Source: Polytrichum commune
Lineage: Eukaryota; Streptophyta; Polytrichopsida; Polytrichales; Polytrichaceae
Direction of reading: 5' to 3'
Assembly (NCBI GenBank): GCA_950295325.1
Contig: OX485806.1
Location: 2,668,001-2,728,000, forward strand
DNA length: 60,000 nucleotides
Of the stretch, positions 44,936 through 58,131 are shown one piece after another. The position numbers and the translations under genes are program-made. The notes beneath the pieces are model-generated. The model did not search any database. It was not told where the DNA came from and was given only the letters and a program-made list of their open reading frames with translations. Numbering within the stretch: position 1 is the first letter of the stretch; every line of letters begins with the position of its first letter.

Positions 44936-47900
44936 TTACAAGCTCCGGTGAACACGGGCATTCAATGAAGACAAGTAAGCGGCATCCAGTTTCTCAAGGC
45001 CATCAAAAAGATAGCCAAATGGTGGCATTGAAATGTACCTACCGGTTCCTCGCTGCACATTTAGCTGACTATTTTCCCATACCACTCTCCCTTGGTTGAT
45101 AGTCACCTCAATGTTCACTTGCGCAGACATTGAAGACATGTATCAAGATATGCATCCACTATGTCATATGAAAACAAAATACTAAAGCATTCAATTACTA
45201 TGCCACAGGTGTTTCATTCTGTAATGAAGAAAAAGGATAACACCATGTTTGCCAAAAATAGCATGAATTCAAGAGTCGTTTCATCTATGGCAGGCTGCTA
45301 CCTCCATTACAAGTTGGGCTCTTTATAATGGTTGTAATCTGGGCAATCAGGGCAACTTGATTGCCCAGTGTTCCTCCCGTACCAAGCTTGCCAAGCCCCC
45401 CATTACCCACAACTTTTATGACGACCAATTGACCCCAACAATGATTGGGTGGACCATAGTGGTGGCATGCAGGATACTGCCTCAATTAAGATGTGGGTTC
45501 TTTCTAACACTTGTAACCAGGGCAACTTTGATCACCCACTGTGGGGTTTGGGGTCCACTCCCTTGTAGAGGTATATATATTACTCAAGATAAAGGGGTAT
45601 TTTCAGGAGGGCTCTGAAGCAATGTTTATGTTCATGGGATACTCCACATACTTGGTGAATATTCTTGGAATATACATGTTATCTTCACAAAATAAATTCC
45701 TAATATCCTAAACTTTTGAAGACTTTTATAAATTTTACTTTGAAAAATTAAATACTAGTCTTTCTGAGACTCTTGGTACCCACAACTTTTAAGATGCCAA
45801 TTGACCTGGTGACCCCCAGAAAGATGGGATGGACCATAGCGGGTAAAACTAGCTTCGCTTGATGGAAAATGGAACCCATACCACCTTTAAGGTCGACATG
45901 AGTCCCAACCATTCAAGCTATTGTCGATGCTTACTTGTTGAGCACTACCATTTGAAAAAGAAAACTAATCACAGCTGATAATTTATAACATAAGATGAGC
46001 TACTACCACATCATTGAGTAAGCAAACTTGTAAGAGAAGCTAGATATTTTCTAGGAATCAGTTTCTCTGGAGTATGATAGCATGCTTCTCTTAAACTGTA
46101 CCAAAAGATTGAGTATGCATTGCAACGCTATAACACTTCTATCCTATCAAGTCCAACTCCCCCAGAACCTCAATCTCCAGCTGGTTTGGTAATCAAGTCG
46201 TCTTTATTTTGATCCACAAACATGGGCTAACAAATTGAGCCAACAGAAAAATGTAAAGTACCTTCATGCTCCAGCCTTCATAAACGTTGGTGTCGATCCT
46301 TGAGTGATGTGTTTTTGCAGAAATTGTTGTGGTCGCGTTTGGATTCAAGATGATGAGGTCTGCATCAGAGCCGGTGTGAGCCCAAAATGGTGCCCACATG
46401 TGTTATTTACCCTTTGAAACCATTAGGAGTTACATTTTGATGTTTTATGATTATTCTCAAAAATATAAAAAGAGTGAGGTTTGGTGTGAAGTTATGTTTA
46501 GGCCTTAGGCTTATGTGGTGTAGTTAATTAGAAGCTTAGCGGCATGAAGGAAGTTCTTTGGTTAGGTGAGTGTAGCATGTGGTGGACCAAGGGAGCTCCT
46601 TGAGTTTAAATATTTGAATTGGGATCCATCTTGTTGGTTTAGGAGTTGAAGACTTAGCGGATAGGATAAGAGCCTACGAAGTAGGAGAGGATCAAGAGGC
46701 TTATCTTGAGCTTTGAGGGGTGCTCACCCCTTCCCTTACCCTATATATTCATTTCTCTCACCTTCTTCACTCACTTGTGTTCCTATTCACTCTCTCTTCC
46801 TTCGCGCTCTTCCATCTTACACGTGTGGGTGCACACGTGTGTGTGGGCACATGAGCATGTTGTATTGAGAGGGGAGTGTGGGTAAAGGGGAGAAGTTCAT
46901 ACAAGGCCCCCTTACCCTCTCTCTTCCCCTCTCCTTCTCTCTCTCTCCCTCTTGTTGTTCCTCTCATAGAATTGAGTTTTAGAATTAGAGTTGTGTGGGA
47001 ATTAGTAGAAGGATTAGTGGAATTAGTAGAATTCATAGAGACTTGTAGGGGACTTAGTAAGTTTAAGTGGAGTAGTTGGTCGACCCTTGAGAAGGCCAAT
47101 GCTCTACCTATTCAAGAGACTAGCATTAATAAAGCATCATGATTTCAAGTGAGTTGGGAGCTTGTTGAGATGAAAGTACATTCCATGTTACCACGAGCTT
47201 TGGTATGACACATGTGATTCTCAAAACCACCACCCGGACTAGGACGCTTAAGGGTGGTGGGTTTGGCTTCACAGCCGGGAAGCAGAGCCCCCTTCCTTGG
47301 ATATATGTTGAAGATTTTGGCACTGCAAGGAACAAAATACATGATGACTGCTATATCTGAACTTCTGAATATCTAAATCAGATGCTAGCCAATGAGATCC
47401 CATAAAAAAAACAAAACTGGCATAATAAAGCTCCATTCAACAAAAGTATAGATAAAAGGACATCAGAAGATCAGACAATAATTGATAAAAGTGAGAAATG
47501 CAAGAAAAAGTTACAAATAGTAGGAGATTATTTAAACTACTAATTACAAACCACTCCAGAAGATTTGGTACTAGCTGGTCTGGGAGTACAAAGACTACCA
47601 ATCTACATGTGTATGAAGCTAGGTCTACTGGTTTGGAGTCGGTACTCACCACTCAGTACTTGTTATACGAACATAATCCTTGACTGAGATTTTCCCTGAA
47701 TTCTGTGATTTGGTAAGTAATGTCAGTAAGTTATCCAACAAAACTTGGGTCACTTAGTAATATACCGCTAAACCTAGGTTCAACTGCATAGTATGAATCT
47801 CTTGTTAACTACACAACAAACTGCTGTATTCTTCTGTCAGCATCCTCTCAAACATCTCAGATGCTGTCTGTTTGATTATTCTTATATATCTCTTCAAGGC

Positions 47901-48389
47901 ACAAAAAGGATCTCTCTTCCAATGATCTCAAACAGAAAATTTGCCATCAAAAAATTCTGATAATCTTCTATGCATGAACAATAATTGATGTTCTGGAAAT
48001 GATCCAAACAGAACAGTTTGTAATGTGCTGAAGAGATACAAATTTATATAACAGACTCCATGGTTTAGCCATAACCTCCATAAACGGTTATTGACAGGGC
48101 AGCTTGAAGGGCTTGGTTGTGACCTGCAGCCCGAACTGGGGGGCTCATCACATACATGTTTGGAAATAAAATCAAAAAATTTATCACCTTTATATAAACA
48201 GTACTAAACATAATGTGAACCCTAAATCCCTGGATTATTTGTACTTCAATGGATTGTGTTGAGTTTTCCTGTTTCTGGGAAGATAGTTGACTTACTTTGC
48301 AGCGGTAATGAAATCAGGGTTTCAGAGTTTCGAGTCATCTAGAGCCAACCCTGCTGCAACTGGCTCCCCTATTACACATTCAATTTGCC
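44936..48389 (-). pseudogene. Dihydropyrimidinase (PYD2-type) gene remnant, 3' exons
   Basis: Read on the minus strand, exon-like pieces appear in protein order. 48296-48389 gives VIGEPVAAGLALDDSKL, stop (TGA where the family has Trp), NPDFITAAK. About 48092-48160 gives YVMSPPVRAAGHNQALQAAL. About 47274-47320 gives AKIFNIYPRKGALLPG, which a solo LTR splits from SDADLIILNPN...HHSRIDTNVYEG (about 46275-46374). 44936-45122 gives VEVTI-like NIEVTINQGRVVWEN, then YISMPPFGYLFDGLEKLDAA and the stop. The enzyme opens dihydrouracil rings in pyrimidine breakdown. Missing: the N-terminal half with metal ligands and the segment between 47345 and 48080. Stop, LTR and gaps make it a pseudogene, though relatively young. 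Confidence 0.8.
46375..47273 (+). mobile_element. Solo LTR 1 (899 bp), TSD GCCGG, in a PYD2 exon
   Basis: It begins TGTGAGCCCAAAATGGTGCC and ends GGTTTGGCTTCACA; GCCGG flanks both sides (46370-46374 and 47274-47278). CCCTATATATTC near 46738 is TATA-like. The body has a CT-rich tract and the shared GACTAGGACGC motif near the 3' end. Removing it and one GCCGG rejoins the exon (GALLPG to SDADLI). No internal retrotransposon sequence remains. Confidence 0.93.
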
Positions 48390-48459
48390 CTGCAAATACC
48401 ACAAATGTCTTGTTAGTAAGCCCATTTTCAAGATTGCAGACCTTCTACCACTAAACCCG

Positions 48460-49305
48460 TAGTCATCACTAAAGTGGCACTAATTACACTAAATGGGGTA
48501 TAGTGGTGTGAGAAATATCGCCTCAAAAAAGTTAGTTAACTATAGTGGTGTGAGAAGAGTTGCCTCAAAATAGTTAGTTAACTATAGTTAACTATAGTGG
48601 GTGGACTATATGCCCAACTCCGATCGGTACGGATTGCCGTTTGCCATCCTTCCATCACACACAACTCTTGGTCACGTTGAGATCCCAACTCGCCATCCCT
48701 TTTGGACGGATTTTGTATAGTGGGATTGACAGAGACCAACAACTCACTGCTTTTCATGGCCAATCTGTGGTTTGATGGCGCTCAGAAATGGAACTGTGAT
48801 CGGTACGGACACGGATTGTCGTTTGCCATCCTTAAAAATCACAAGGGCCCATAGGCGAACCTAAGATTTGAAGAAATCGAATTATCGGGGTCAGTAATAA
48901 AGGCAAGTGATGCTTATATGAACTAGAATCGATAAAAAGGTGATACTCTATATTCATACTATCGGTCAAACACGGTAACGTCCGGAAATGGACTTTCACT
49001 GTGCAATGGTTCAGTTGGGTTGTTTGTTGTGGATTCGTCTGAATTCGAGTCCCTCGATGGCATTGGTATTTTTTTCCTACAGCCTGTTGATCAGAGTTGG
49101 CATCCTAGTTAACTATAGTGGTGCGGTAACAGATCAGCCTCATGGACCTCTTTAAGTATAGTGGTTGCAAAAGTGGGCCAGGTTGTGCAACAGTTAACTA
49201 TAGTGATGAGCAATCGGATCGGCCTCGTGGTCTAGTTAACTATAGTGATACCCTAAACCAAGTACAAGAAAAGTAGTTAAAATAGTTAACTAGCGTAGTG
49301 GTATA
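48460..49305. mobile_element. Possible non-autonomous element with TAGTTAACTATAGTG subterminal repeats
   Basis: TAGTTAACTATAGTGGTG-type units occur four times at 48495-48600 (with a 42-bp tandem TATAGTGGTGTGAGAA...GCCTCAAAA unit) and four times at 49108-49300. The middle (48600-49100) holds a direct repeat of CGGTACGGA...TTGCCATCCTT. Clustering of one motif at both sides resembles a CACTA-type subterminal region. I could not fix terminal repeats or a TSD. Confidence 0.4.
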
Positions 49306-49840
49306 AGGTTTGCAAGATTGTACTCCATCACAATCACAATTGGACATACTCTAGTTGACTTCAATAACATAAAAGAAATTTACAAGCAATACACCAGCCA
49401 AAACATTAGGGGCGATTCTCGCAACATATCTGACGAAGATTGAGTGTGATTCATCTGGAGCATTGCAGGGTGGGAGGAATAAGAAGTAGGGAGAACATGA
49501 GAATGGCAAACTTGTTGTTATGAATATGCGAACTCCAACAAACGGGATGTTGTTTCCACAACTATTGATTATATGGCATCCTAATTTTTTTGCCATCCCT
49601 ACATGTTTTTTATGCACATACCAATCGTTTGTGTTGTAACAACATGATGACATGAGCAACTCGCAAACGAAATACCTAATACAAACTATTTAATTTGCAT
49701 AGATGAGGGTGTTGCATATGTTGGATTTGTAAATAACATGCCAAAGGTGTGGACTATCCATGTTTTGGACTCGGAATGGGCACAATGCAATTGCCTAGTC
49801 GTAGAAGAGGGTATGATATGCAAATATACTATCAAAGTCT

Positions 49841-51045
49841 TGTGAGGCCAAACCACCCACCCTTATGCGTCGTAGTCCGGGTGGGGGCATGGGGCTCACA
49901 TTCATGCTCACATAATTCCATTTTCCCAACGTCATTAACCTCCGTTGCATTTCCCATCAATGTTGGCACACCGATTTATTCCATGGCAAGAGTACAAGCG
50001 TTGATAAACGCTCTTCTATATTATCACCCTCTTAACACACCCTATCGCAAACCCACACACAACTCACACCCAATTTCACTCCCTAATACCACCACCTAAC
50101 ACCTCGTGGCTCCCTCACTCACTAATGAACTAATTACCTAGATTAATACTTCGTATTAAGCCTAATTAACTAGCCTATAATATAATATAGTGTAAATACT
50201 ACCCATTCCCCACCCTAAGTCAACTTTAGTTTTGGTCTGTAGTCCGGGATTTAGCGCTGTTGGGCTCGGGGCCCCGCCCGTCACTGCCCGTCACCAGTAC
50301 AGGTGGCCTAGTTTCGGCAACCTTCGACCTCCACTCCATCTCAGTAGCTCTAGGCTTCGGCCTTGAGCCTGCACTCCCCGCCCAGGAGCTTCGGCTTCGG
50401 CCTTGAGCCTTCAATCCCTAGTTTCGGCGACCTTCGACCTACACTCCAGCTTAGTAGCTTCAGACTTCGGCCTTGAGCCTTCAACTCAGCCCTCCCAGGA
50501 GCTTCGCATTCGGCCCTCACTCAATCTCAGTAGCTCCAGGCTTCAGCCTTGAGCCTTCAATTCAGCCCTCCCAGGAGCTTCGCATTCGGCCCTCAGCCTT
50601 CAAAACAAAGAGAGTGTGTTCTTGCAGCGAGCTGCCGCTCCTGGCTACCTCGCAGCTCATCCATTCGAGAATCCAGTGTTTGCTCCGACTTGCAAGGCCT
50701 ACCCCTACCTGATGCTAACAAGGCTACAACCTAATTCAACCAACCCCCGGTCCCAATGTGGGCAGCTTCCAAGCCCAATTCGGGCACCCAACCCAGCCTT
50801 AAGCCCCAAGCTCACATTCCCTTTCCGAATAACAAAAGTACTAACTACAATCACTTTAACTAAATCTAATTAACATTAACCTTCTCTCAACACACAAGTG
50901 ACGTAAATCCCTTGTTAACACAAAAACACACCAAACCCAAGGGTTACACTCTTTTAGTTCTGAAATAGCAATCACAATAAAAAAGGAACAAATCCTAATA
51001 ACTTTTGAGGTTAACCACACATGTGGGCACCGTTTTGGGCTCACA
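49841..51045 (-). mobile_element. Solo LTR 2 (1205 bp), TSD AGTCT
   Basis: On the minus strand it begins TGTGAGCCCAAAACGGTGCC, as LTR 1, and ends GTTTGGCCTCACA. AGTCT flanks both ends (49836-49840 and 51046-51050). It shares with LTR 1 the GGACTACGACGC-like motif near the 3' end. It is about 300 bp longer, mainly through a tandem-repeat block. Confidence 0.93.
50320..50600 (+). repeat. Tandem repeats inside solo LTR 2
   Basis: Three to four units of the form CTCAGTAGCTCCAGGCTTCG, GCCTTGAGCCTTCAA and CCCAGGAGCTTCG repeat with GC content well above the surroundings. Length differences between LTRs of this family may come from this block. Confidence 0.8.
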
Positions 51046-51050
51046 AGTCT

Positions 51051-52022
51051 TCAAGATGCTTCACCCTCACATCGATAATAGTATCATTGTTTGCAAAGCG
51101 GGTACAAAACATGGTGTGGACTGTGGAACTTCAACGTCTCTATACTTCGTGAACCTCTCCCAACAAATCAATCACATTCACACTGCCTCGGACGTTGCCA
51201 CAACCGCCAAAGTTGGTGATATAGTACATGGTATAGATCTCCATGGTGGTATCCATGTAGAACATGGAACATGGAATATGGCCTTGTAGTTATAATCCCG
51301 ACATCACATGCCCAACATTGCACATTCTTGCGAATTTCACCAGGTGATGCCTTCAACCTTGTAATTCCCTCTCAAGCCAGTTTTTTTCAAACTATATCTA
51401 CCACAACATCGAATGACATATATAAATTCCTTGCTAAAAAACTACATAATATCATGTTCTCCAAGATTACTTGCTTATAGATTTAAAGTTTATTAGATGG
51501 AACCAAAAACAACTAATAGCACGCGACGTCGCTACGACGCAAGTGAATCTTACAAGTCCTTCTTTACCGGAAAGGATTGGGAAATGTTTTTTGAAGCGAC
51601 ACCACAATTTCTTGTGGTCCCCATTGGCCAAGAAAAAAATATCTAGAAATATCTAATATGGATGTTGCAAACTACATACTATGTTCTTAAGAATTTAATG
51701 GCAATCTATTGCATGTAGTATTCAGATTATTTACTCGTTTTCTCGGTGTTTTCCACTTGTTCCACGGTGGTGCCCATATTTTATGTTTTTATGCCTCCTG
51801 AACGTTTGTCTAGGACCTTTCAATTACCTCAAATTTCATATAGGAGAACTAGTGCTCCATGTTACACCACGTTCAACAATATAATGTTCGCATCTGATTG
51901 TATTTAATAGTTATTTTTCCCAACTACATTTATTTTTATTCATTAGCCATGTATTGATCCTCATTCATGACAACACAATCCTCCACGTATGTGTGCAATA
52001 TATAATTGAAAGACTACAACAA
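51051..52022. other. Intergenic, nothing recognised
   Basis: AT-rich. Short open frames at 51271-51480 and 51471-51656 show no known domain. Confidence 0.4.
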
Positions 52023-52440
52023 ATTCATTGTACAAGACTTATACCTTTGAAGGACAATCTAACACTAAAGAAGATTGGTCGTACTTGACTTATACCTTTG
52101 AAGGATAACCCAATACTATAGCAAAATGAATATGCAAGACTTACACCTTTGTATGACAACCCAACAGTAAAATAAAATGAATGTGTACAATGTTTAACCT
52201 TTAAAAGACAACCCAACACTATAACAAAATGAATGTGCAAAACTTACACCTTTGAAATACAATCGAACACTATACTAAAAGGACTTACACCTTTAAAAGA
52301 CAATCCAATATTATTACAAAATGTATGTGCAAGACTTACACTTTTGAAGGACAATCCAATACTAAAATAAAATAAATGTGCATGACTTATACCTTTGAAG
52401 GACAACCCAACACTAGCAAAGTGGATGTGCATGACCTATA
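52023..52440 (-). repeat. Minisatellite, about 51-bp units, at least 8 copies
   Basis: Diverged units of the form TGCAAGACTTACACCTTTGA, AGGACAACCCAACACTATAA, CAAAATGAATG repeat head to tail. The array makes two open minus-strand frames of repeated GLSFKGIS residues, which are by-products of the repeat. It abuts the left end of R copy B. Confidence 0.9.
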
Positions 52441-52508
52441 CATTTGCATCAAAGTGACTCTTCATGAAAAAAATGTGTTCCATATAAATATAAAAAGTGT
52501 TCCGAGGA

Positions 52509-55500
52509 TTTCTTACATTGTATTGTTATAATAGTTTGGTATCACATCCGCCAAAGTTACCTTTCAAGATATAGTTTTGTGAATCAGAATCAATGGTCAG
52601 CATCTGTGATGACTTGAAGCACTTGCTTGTGTTCTTGGGGGGGTCAGTGTGTTAAAAAGTTAAGGATATAGGTGCAAACAACTACTATTTTATAGGGGGG
52701 CACTACTTTCAATTCTCTTCTTTTTTTCACATGCTATCATTATGTAATTTTCTACTTTGGGTTAATAGAAAAATGGCTTGCATTACTTATAATTCCAAAT
52801 TACCTATTATTCCATACCCTATAGTACTTTAAAGATGTCCAGTGCCATTTTTGATACCCTATATTACTCTTAAGTCCATTTATAATTTTTTGTCCCCATG
52901 TTTTAAAAATACCCTATCATTTGTTCGCACGTATATTGCTACTCCAACAAATCACTTCCCCCCCCCCCCCCCGAGCTTGTGTTTAAGCAATTTGATAAGT
53001 GGACTTGAGAGGAAGATCAAAGCAATTGTGCTAATTTCAACTATTGAGTGTTGATGAGGAAATCTGATTCCTTAGGGCCGAAAAGTCAATTGCCTCGCTA
53101 TGAATTTTGCTTGGTAGCTAGGCAAAACCATTGAGAAAATACAGATTTGACTTTTGTTTGGTCGAATACAATCATTGATGAGATTACTTATATGATTGGA
53201 CCATTGACTGGATCATACAATTTAATTACTCGTGAACACTTGAGGAATTGAACACTTATAATTAATGCATGTACATTGATTTCATGATTATAAGATAGAG
53301 ACAATTGGAGTGAGCCTTGGTCATAGAGTCGTCAGTCAATTGACCGAGCTTAATAAATCTACTGCCCATTGATTCTATGCCTCCTAAGCACTTTGCACTA
53401 ATGTCTCTCGCATAAGATAATCATAATGAATGTGAACTTGCATTGGGACCTATATTAGATTTGTTGTGTGTGTCTTAGAATGGATTTTAACTGCAACTAC
53501 AAAACAAAGTTAACAAGTGTACGCAATTATATATATAAAAGTTGTGTGATCTCAGTTGTTTGAGGCTTGATGAATTAGCCTTCACCTTATAAACTCAGTG
53601 AGAAATCTAGGTAGTTGAAAAGGCTATGGTTTGGAAAGTAACCTTCCAAATCACCCCTATTATGGTCCTCCTAACCTTTGGCAAGATGGTACTTGGAACG
53701 TCAACAAAATCAAGATTATTGACTACAAAGTGTTCACGTGAAGTCCATGCAGGCAAGGGAATTTTAAGACGGGGGTTGAAGTAAGTATTTCCTATTTATT
53801 GGCTTTGTCTGTAGGACAAAGACTATGCATCAACTTCTTCGTTTCAAGAGCATATTTCTTAACCACTTTGCGTTCACACTTAGACGTTACTTGTTTTTGT
53901 TATTTTTAGTCCACTTTATTTAATGTGGATGTTAACTATAGTTATATATATATATATTATTGCTCCCTAAAATGTATTGAAAGAAATCTAGTTAACTATA
54001 GTTATTTCGGCAGTTCTTGATTATTTATTTTAGAAAATTCGGGTGATAAATAAGTAGCTTCAATCCTTGACTTGCATTTGAGAAGAAGGTGCACAAAATC
54101 CAAGAAAGGTTTGGTATAGTAAATAGCCATGAAATGGCATGAGCAAAGTGGACAGCTACAATTGTAGTCTTTCATAGTAAAGGACAGAGCCTCACGGTTC
54201 TACCGTTTTCTTGTTGTCTATATTGCAGTAATTTCCCAAACTTGAGTAATAATTTTGAGTGAATCACAAAGTTAGCAAGTAAAAAAATTAATCAATAATC
54301 TTGAGATAACTGAAATAAAATATTTATGGGCATATATCATTACAATTATCCACAAAAGTTCCAAAGAAACACCAAACATGGTGTTCGCACTAGTGCCCCT
54401 ATAGAGGACTTTTCCAATATGTTATTGTTGATACTTCTTATGTCATAATCTAATTTTCAAACATGAGTGGAAAATCCATGACTATATTTACTCGATGTAA
54501 AAAGTTTTGAGTGAATTTTAGGATCTAAAATAAGGTTTGACATGTGGAACCCGTCATCTAAAAACCTTAGCTCCGCTAGCCATAGAGGAAAACTTGTCCA
54601 AATCAACCTTGTGCCACGGTGCTAGTAGTAGTCATGTCCACTACCGTTTTGACTGCCTTCTATGGTAGAATGGCGATGATTGAAACCCATTTCGGGTGGT
54701 ACAAGGGTTTTGGTTGATTCAATTGCAATGTCACCCATTCTCTCTAGGCACTGCCATTTTCGGTTGCACTTCGGTTGCCGGGTTGGTTGTGCAATGCACT
54801 TATTGGGTGGAGGGTGACCTATTGGTTGCATTTTCATGGTTCATGTTAAAGCGGTCTTGGTAGTTGCCCTATGTGGGTTGACGTCCACCATATGAGGGTA
54901 TGATTGTCACCTCTAGCGTGTTTGTTTTTTAAGACTTTGCTAACATTTTCTTCGGTGGATGTTGTATCTCCTTGGGTGCTAGTGGGTGGTGTCCTATGTT
55001 GTGCCATGGTTGGAATACCTTCAACACTTATTGGCTGTTGTGCCCACAAATTAGCAGCTTTTGGTTGTTGCAAAGTACATGCAAGCCACATAATTTTTGG
55101 ACTTGGTGAATATGATCATGTCATTATATGATTGTGAGATCTATTTGCATGATTTAGTAATTAACCATAGTGGCCTCTGCACCAGCAACATGCTCTTCAT
55201 CTCTCCGTTCTTTGTGGTTACAACTTGCATTCACCCTATGATTGCAATGGTTTGATATTTTGTGGTGTCATTTCCAAGGTTGCATGGGCATCCATTCATG
55301 CAGGACATAATTTACACATTTTTGTACTGTTTGCATTAATTTTTGGTTTGCATGATTGTAAGAGCAATCATGCTAGTCTTAATCATCTTGGACGTAGGAT
55401 TTTGGATTTTGGACGTAAAACCTTTGGGTCCCTGCAGTGCTTTGGCTCGCAACTACTCGCATGTTATGCAAAGATCCCAGTTGTTGCGCATATACCATCA

Positions 55501-58131
55501 CAAGGCATGCATCGAAGTCCTCAATCTTCTCTAAGATTCATTGCACCATTTAGGGCATTGGATGATTGTTGCACATATCTATTGGGTCAATTACATGGGG
55601 CATACACATGTTATGGCAGCAACTACGAGGGAGCCCCAATCCAAGGAGATTTCCACCTTCCTCTATGCGGAGACTTGAAGGGTGTCAAAATACCATCCAA
55701 GAAACTCATTTGTATGAACCTACTAGTTGTTTCCATATGTGTAGATGAATGGGTGTCTAAGCATGTTATGGAAAAATACATTTGTCTGTCATCTAGCAGA
55801 GACTCTACGATGTATCACTATATTTGTTAATTGGAGACTTTGGAAAGTCTCAAAATAAACTTTACTCATAGTTTGGGATGCAATATTATGAACGTGGGGA
55901 ACATTGGTAATGAACTTTCTACATATTCATGCATGAGGAGTATATATATTTCTAAATATAATAAGTAACTATATCATAATCAAAACATGCACTAAACACG
56001 ATATCAAACTTGAAGTCCTTGATTAGTCTCCAAATCATGAAAAAATCTCCAATTAACGAATATAGTGATATGTGCAATTTGGAGATTTGTACGGCATACA
56101 AATTGATCTCATGAGCAACTATGAATCAATGTTTGATTCCAATGAGCCGCTAGGTGACACAAAGTCCCTTCTTGTGCCATCTTTGGGAGGTATTGTTGTG
56201 CAAGATGTGCCTGCATTGCCCAATTTTTAGTCTACCAACCACGACACACCACCAAATGATGACGCACACGACTTTTGTGGTGGGTGCCACAATTTTCCTG
56301 TGCACTATATGCTTATGTGGGATATGTGTGGAATTTGGTTTGTTTGTTCATGGGTGCCATCCATCTTGCAGTTGGATATGTTGTCTTCATTCACTGTGAA
56401 GGTGTGCACTAATGTTGTTTGTTGCGTAAGTGGTTGTAGTGTTCTTGGGATTCAGTGTGTCTGGTGCGCATGCCAATGGCAAACAAATGTAAATTGTTGG
56501 GGCCTTCAATGTACAACCTATTTTGAATGTAGTGCATGCTTATGCAAAATACATGAAGCGTGAAAACTATTGGCACTTGCTTTCTGTTATAATTGTAAAA
56601 TGGGTTTGAAGTTTAACCCTCTCATTTGGAGGTGTCCTTCCAAGGTTAAGATGCATTTCATCAATGTTTTAAGAATTGAGGATGTCCCCCCTTTGCCTAT
56701 TGCACATAGTTATGTTTTTTTGACTTCAAGCTCGCATGCATCATACGTTGCATACAATTTTCAATTCCAACATGTTTTATATCAATGACGTTTACAAAGC
56801 TTGTGATGTGCCTCACTTCCCAAGTGTTTCTTACCCTACATCTATATGGTAGTTCTTCACCCAATGCGTTTGTTGCATGAAGCAAATCTTCCCATAAAGT
56901 GGGGTTTACAATAATGTGTGGTATGTGTTTGCGTTCAATGTTGTGCATGTACATGACCCTCGCCGTTAGCCCTTAAATTTGCTAACACAACAATACCCTT
57001 TTATTTCTTGTTACGCACAAATCCAAATGTTTTGCATTGGGCAATGTACAAGTAATGTGTTACAATATCATCTAGTAGATGATAAATTAACCAGTCCATT
57101 CGTCTACCCATAGATCCCTCTTTTGTTGACATGCGCTATGTGCAAACTCATAGAAAATAATTCATAGACTATAAAAAATATACAAGGGACCTAAAGTTTT
57201 GTCACGATTACATTAGTTTTTTTACCCTATATTCATAGTATTGATTATTGTATGTAACATACAATGAGTTAGTTAGTTATTCAAAAGAGATTGAGACAAA
57301 GGACATGAAGAACATTGGTTACCTCAATAAGAGCATAGGGCTATGTGCACAAGGTGACCTCAAAGACTTTGGCAAGTTAACCCTTAAGATTTCTCTGGTG
57401 TATTTGCAGGGGAAATGAGGATGGCAATGTTCCCCCTTAATGAAATTGTCCAATCTCTCCCATAATATGATAGTAAGCATAAAAAAATTGTATTTTTTCT
57501 TACCACTTGTCACGTGGTCAACCCATTAGGGGAGGAATGGACTCAAAAGGTTGTTGCCCATGTAATAACCAAAAAAATAGATTCTCCATATCCCAAGCGC
57601 TGTAGTACAAAGGCGTACCCACGAGCTCACATGGCACGTTGTCGTAATGTACATACGTACACTATATAGATGTGTACTTATTTAGTATTGCATTGTGATT
57701 CTTCAATGTGATACACATACCAAATGAAATAAAAAGACTATATTTTGAGTTTCTTTATGAATTATTTAATTAGAATTAGAATTAGAATTATACTTATAAC
57801 TATCATTTTTTTTAGTTTAGAAAAATATTCCCAACAACTCTTTCAAGACATGAAAGTCCGTAGTTTCCATAAAGATAACGATTTCATTAGGAGAATCGTT
57901 CGCTTATAGGGAAGTGGATCATGAGCTCAATGAAGAGCCATAAATAGTATGACATACCCTACTAGTCCACTTTTCAAACATCATTATGAAGTAAACCTTG
58001 CACATTCCCCCAAAAACGTATTCTCCTCTCAAAAAGGACCTCCATCTGTTGCTAAAGGTGTGGAAGGATTAACGAAGCAACTACAATGTGGTCTTTTTAA
58101 GCGCCCTTGAAAGCTAATATCATGTACTCAC
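52509..58131 (+). repeat. Repeat R copy B, uninterrupted
   Basis: Runs collinear with copy A but lacks the inserts of copy A: CTATGCCTCC joins directly to TAAGCACTTTGCAC near 53385, and ACTATAAAAAATATAC is intact near 57165-57180. The right edge is set by insertion of an LTR at 58132 and not by the natural end of R. The sequences read almost identically, implying recent duplication or transposition. The offset between copies is about 23.1 kb in direct orientation. Confidence 0.92.

Noticed and set aside
48448-49305. Definite CACTA element starting CACTAAACCC
   Set aside because: The right-hand candidate end (GCGTAGTG) does not match as a TIR and flanking triplets differ.
52025-52432. Minus-strand repeat peptides (GLSFKGIS units)
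   Set aside because: They arise from the 51-bp minisatellite and show stop codons and unit decay.
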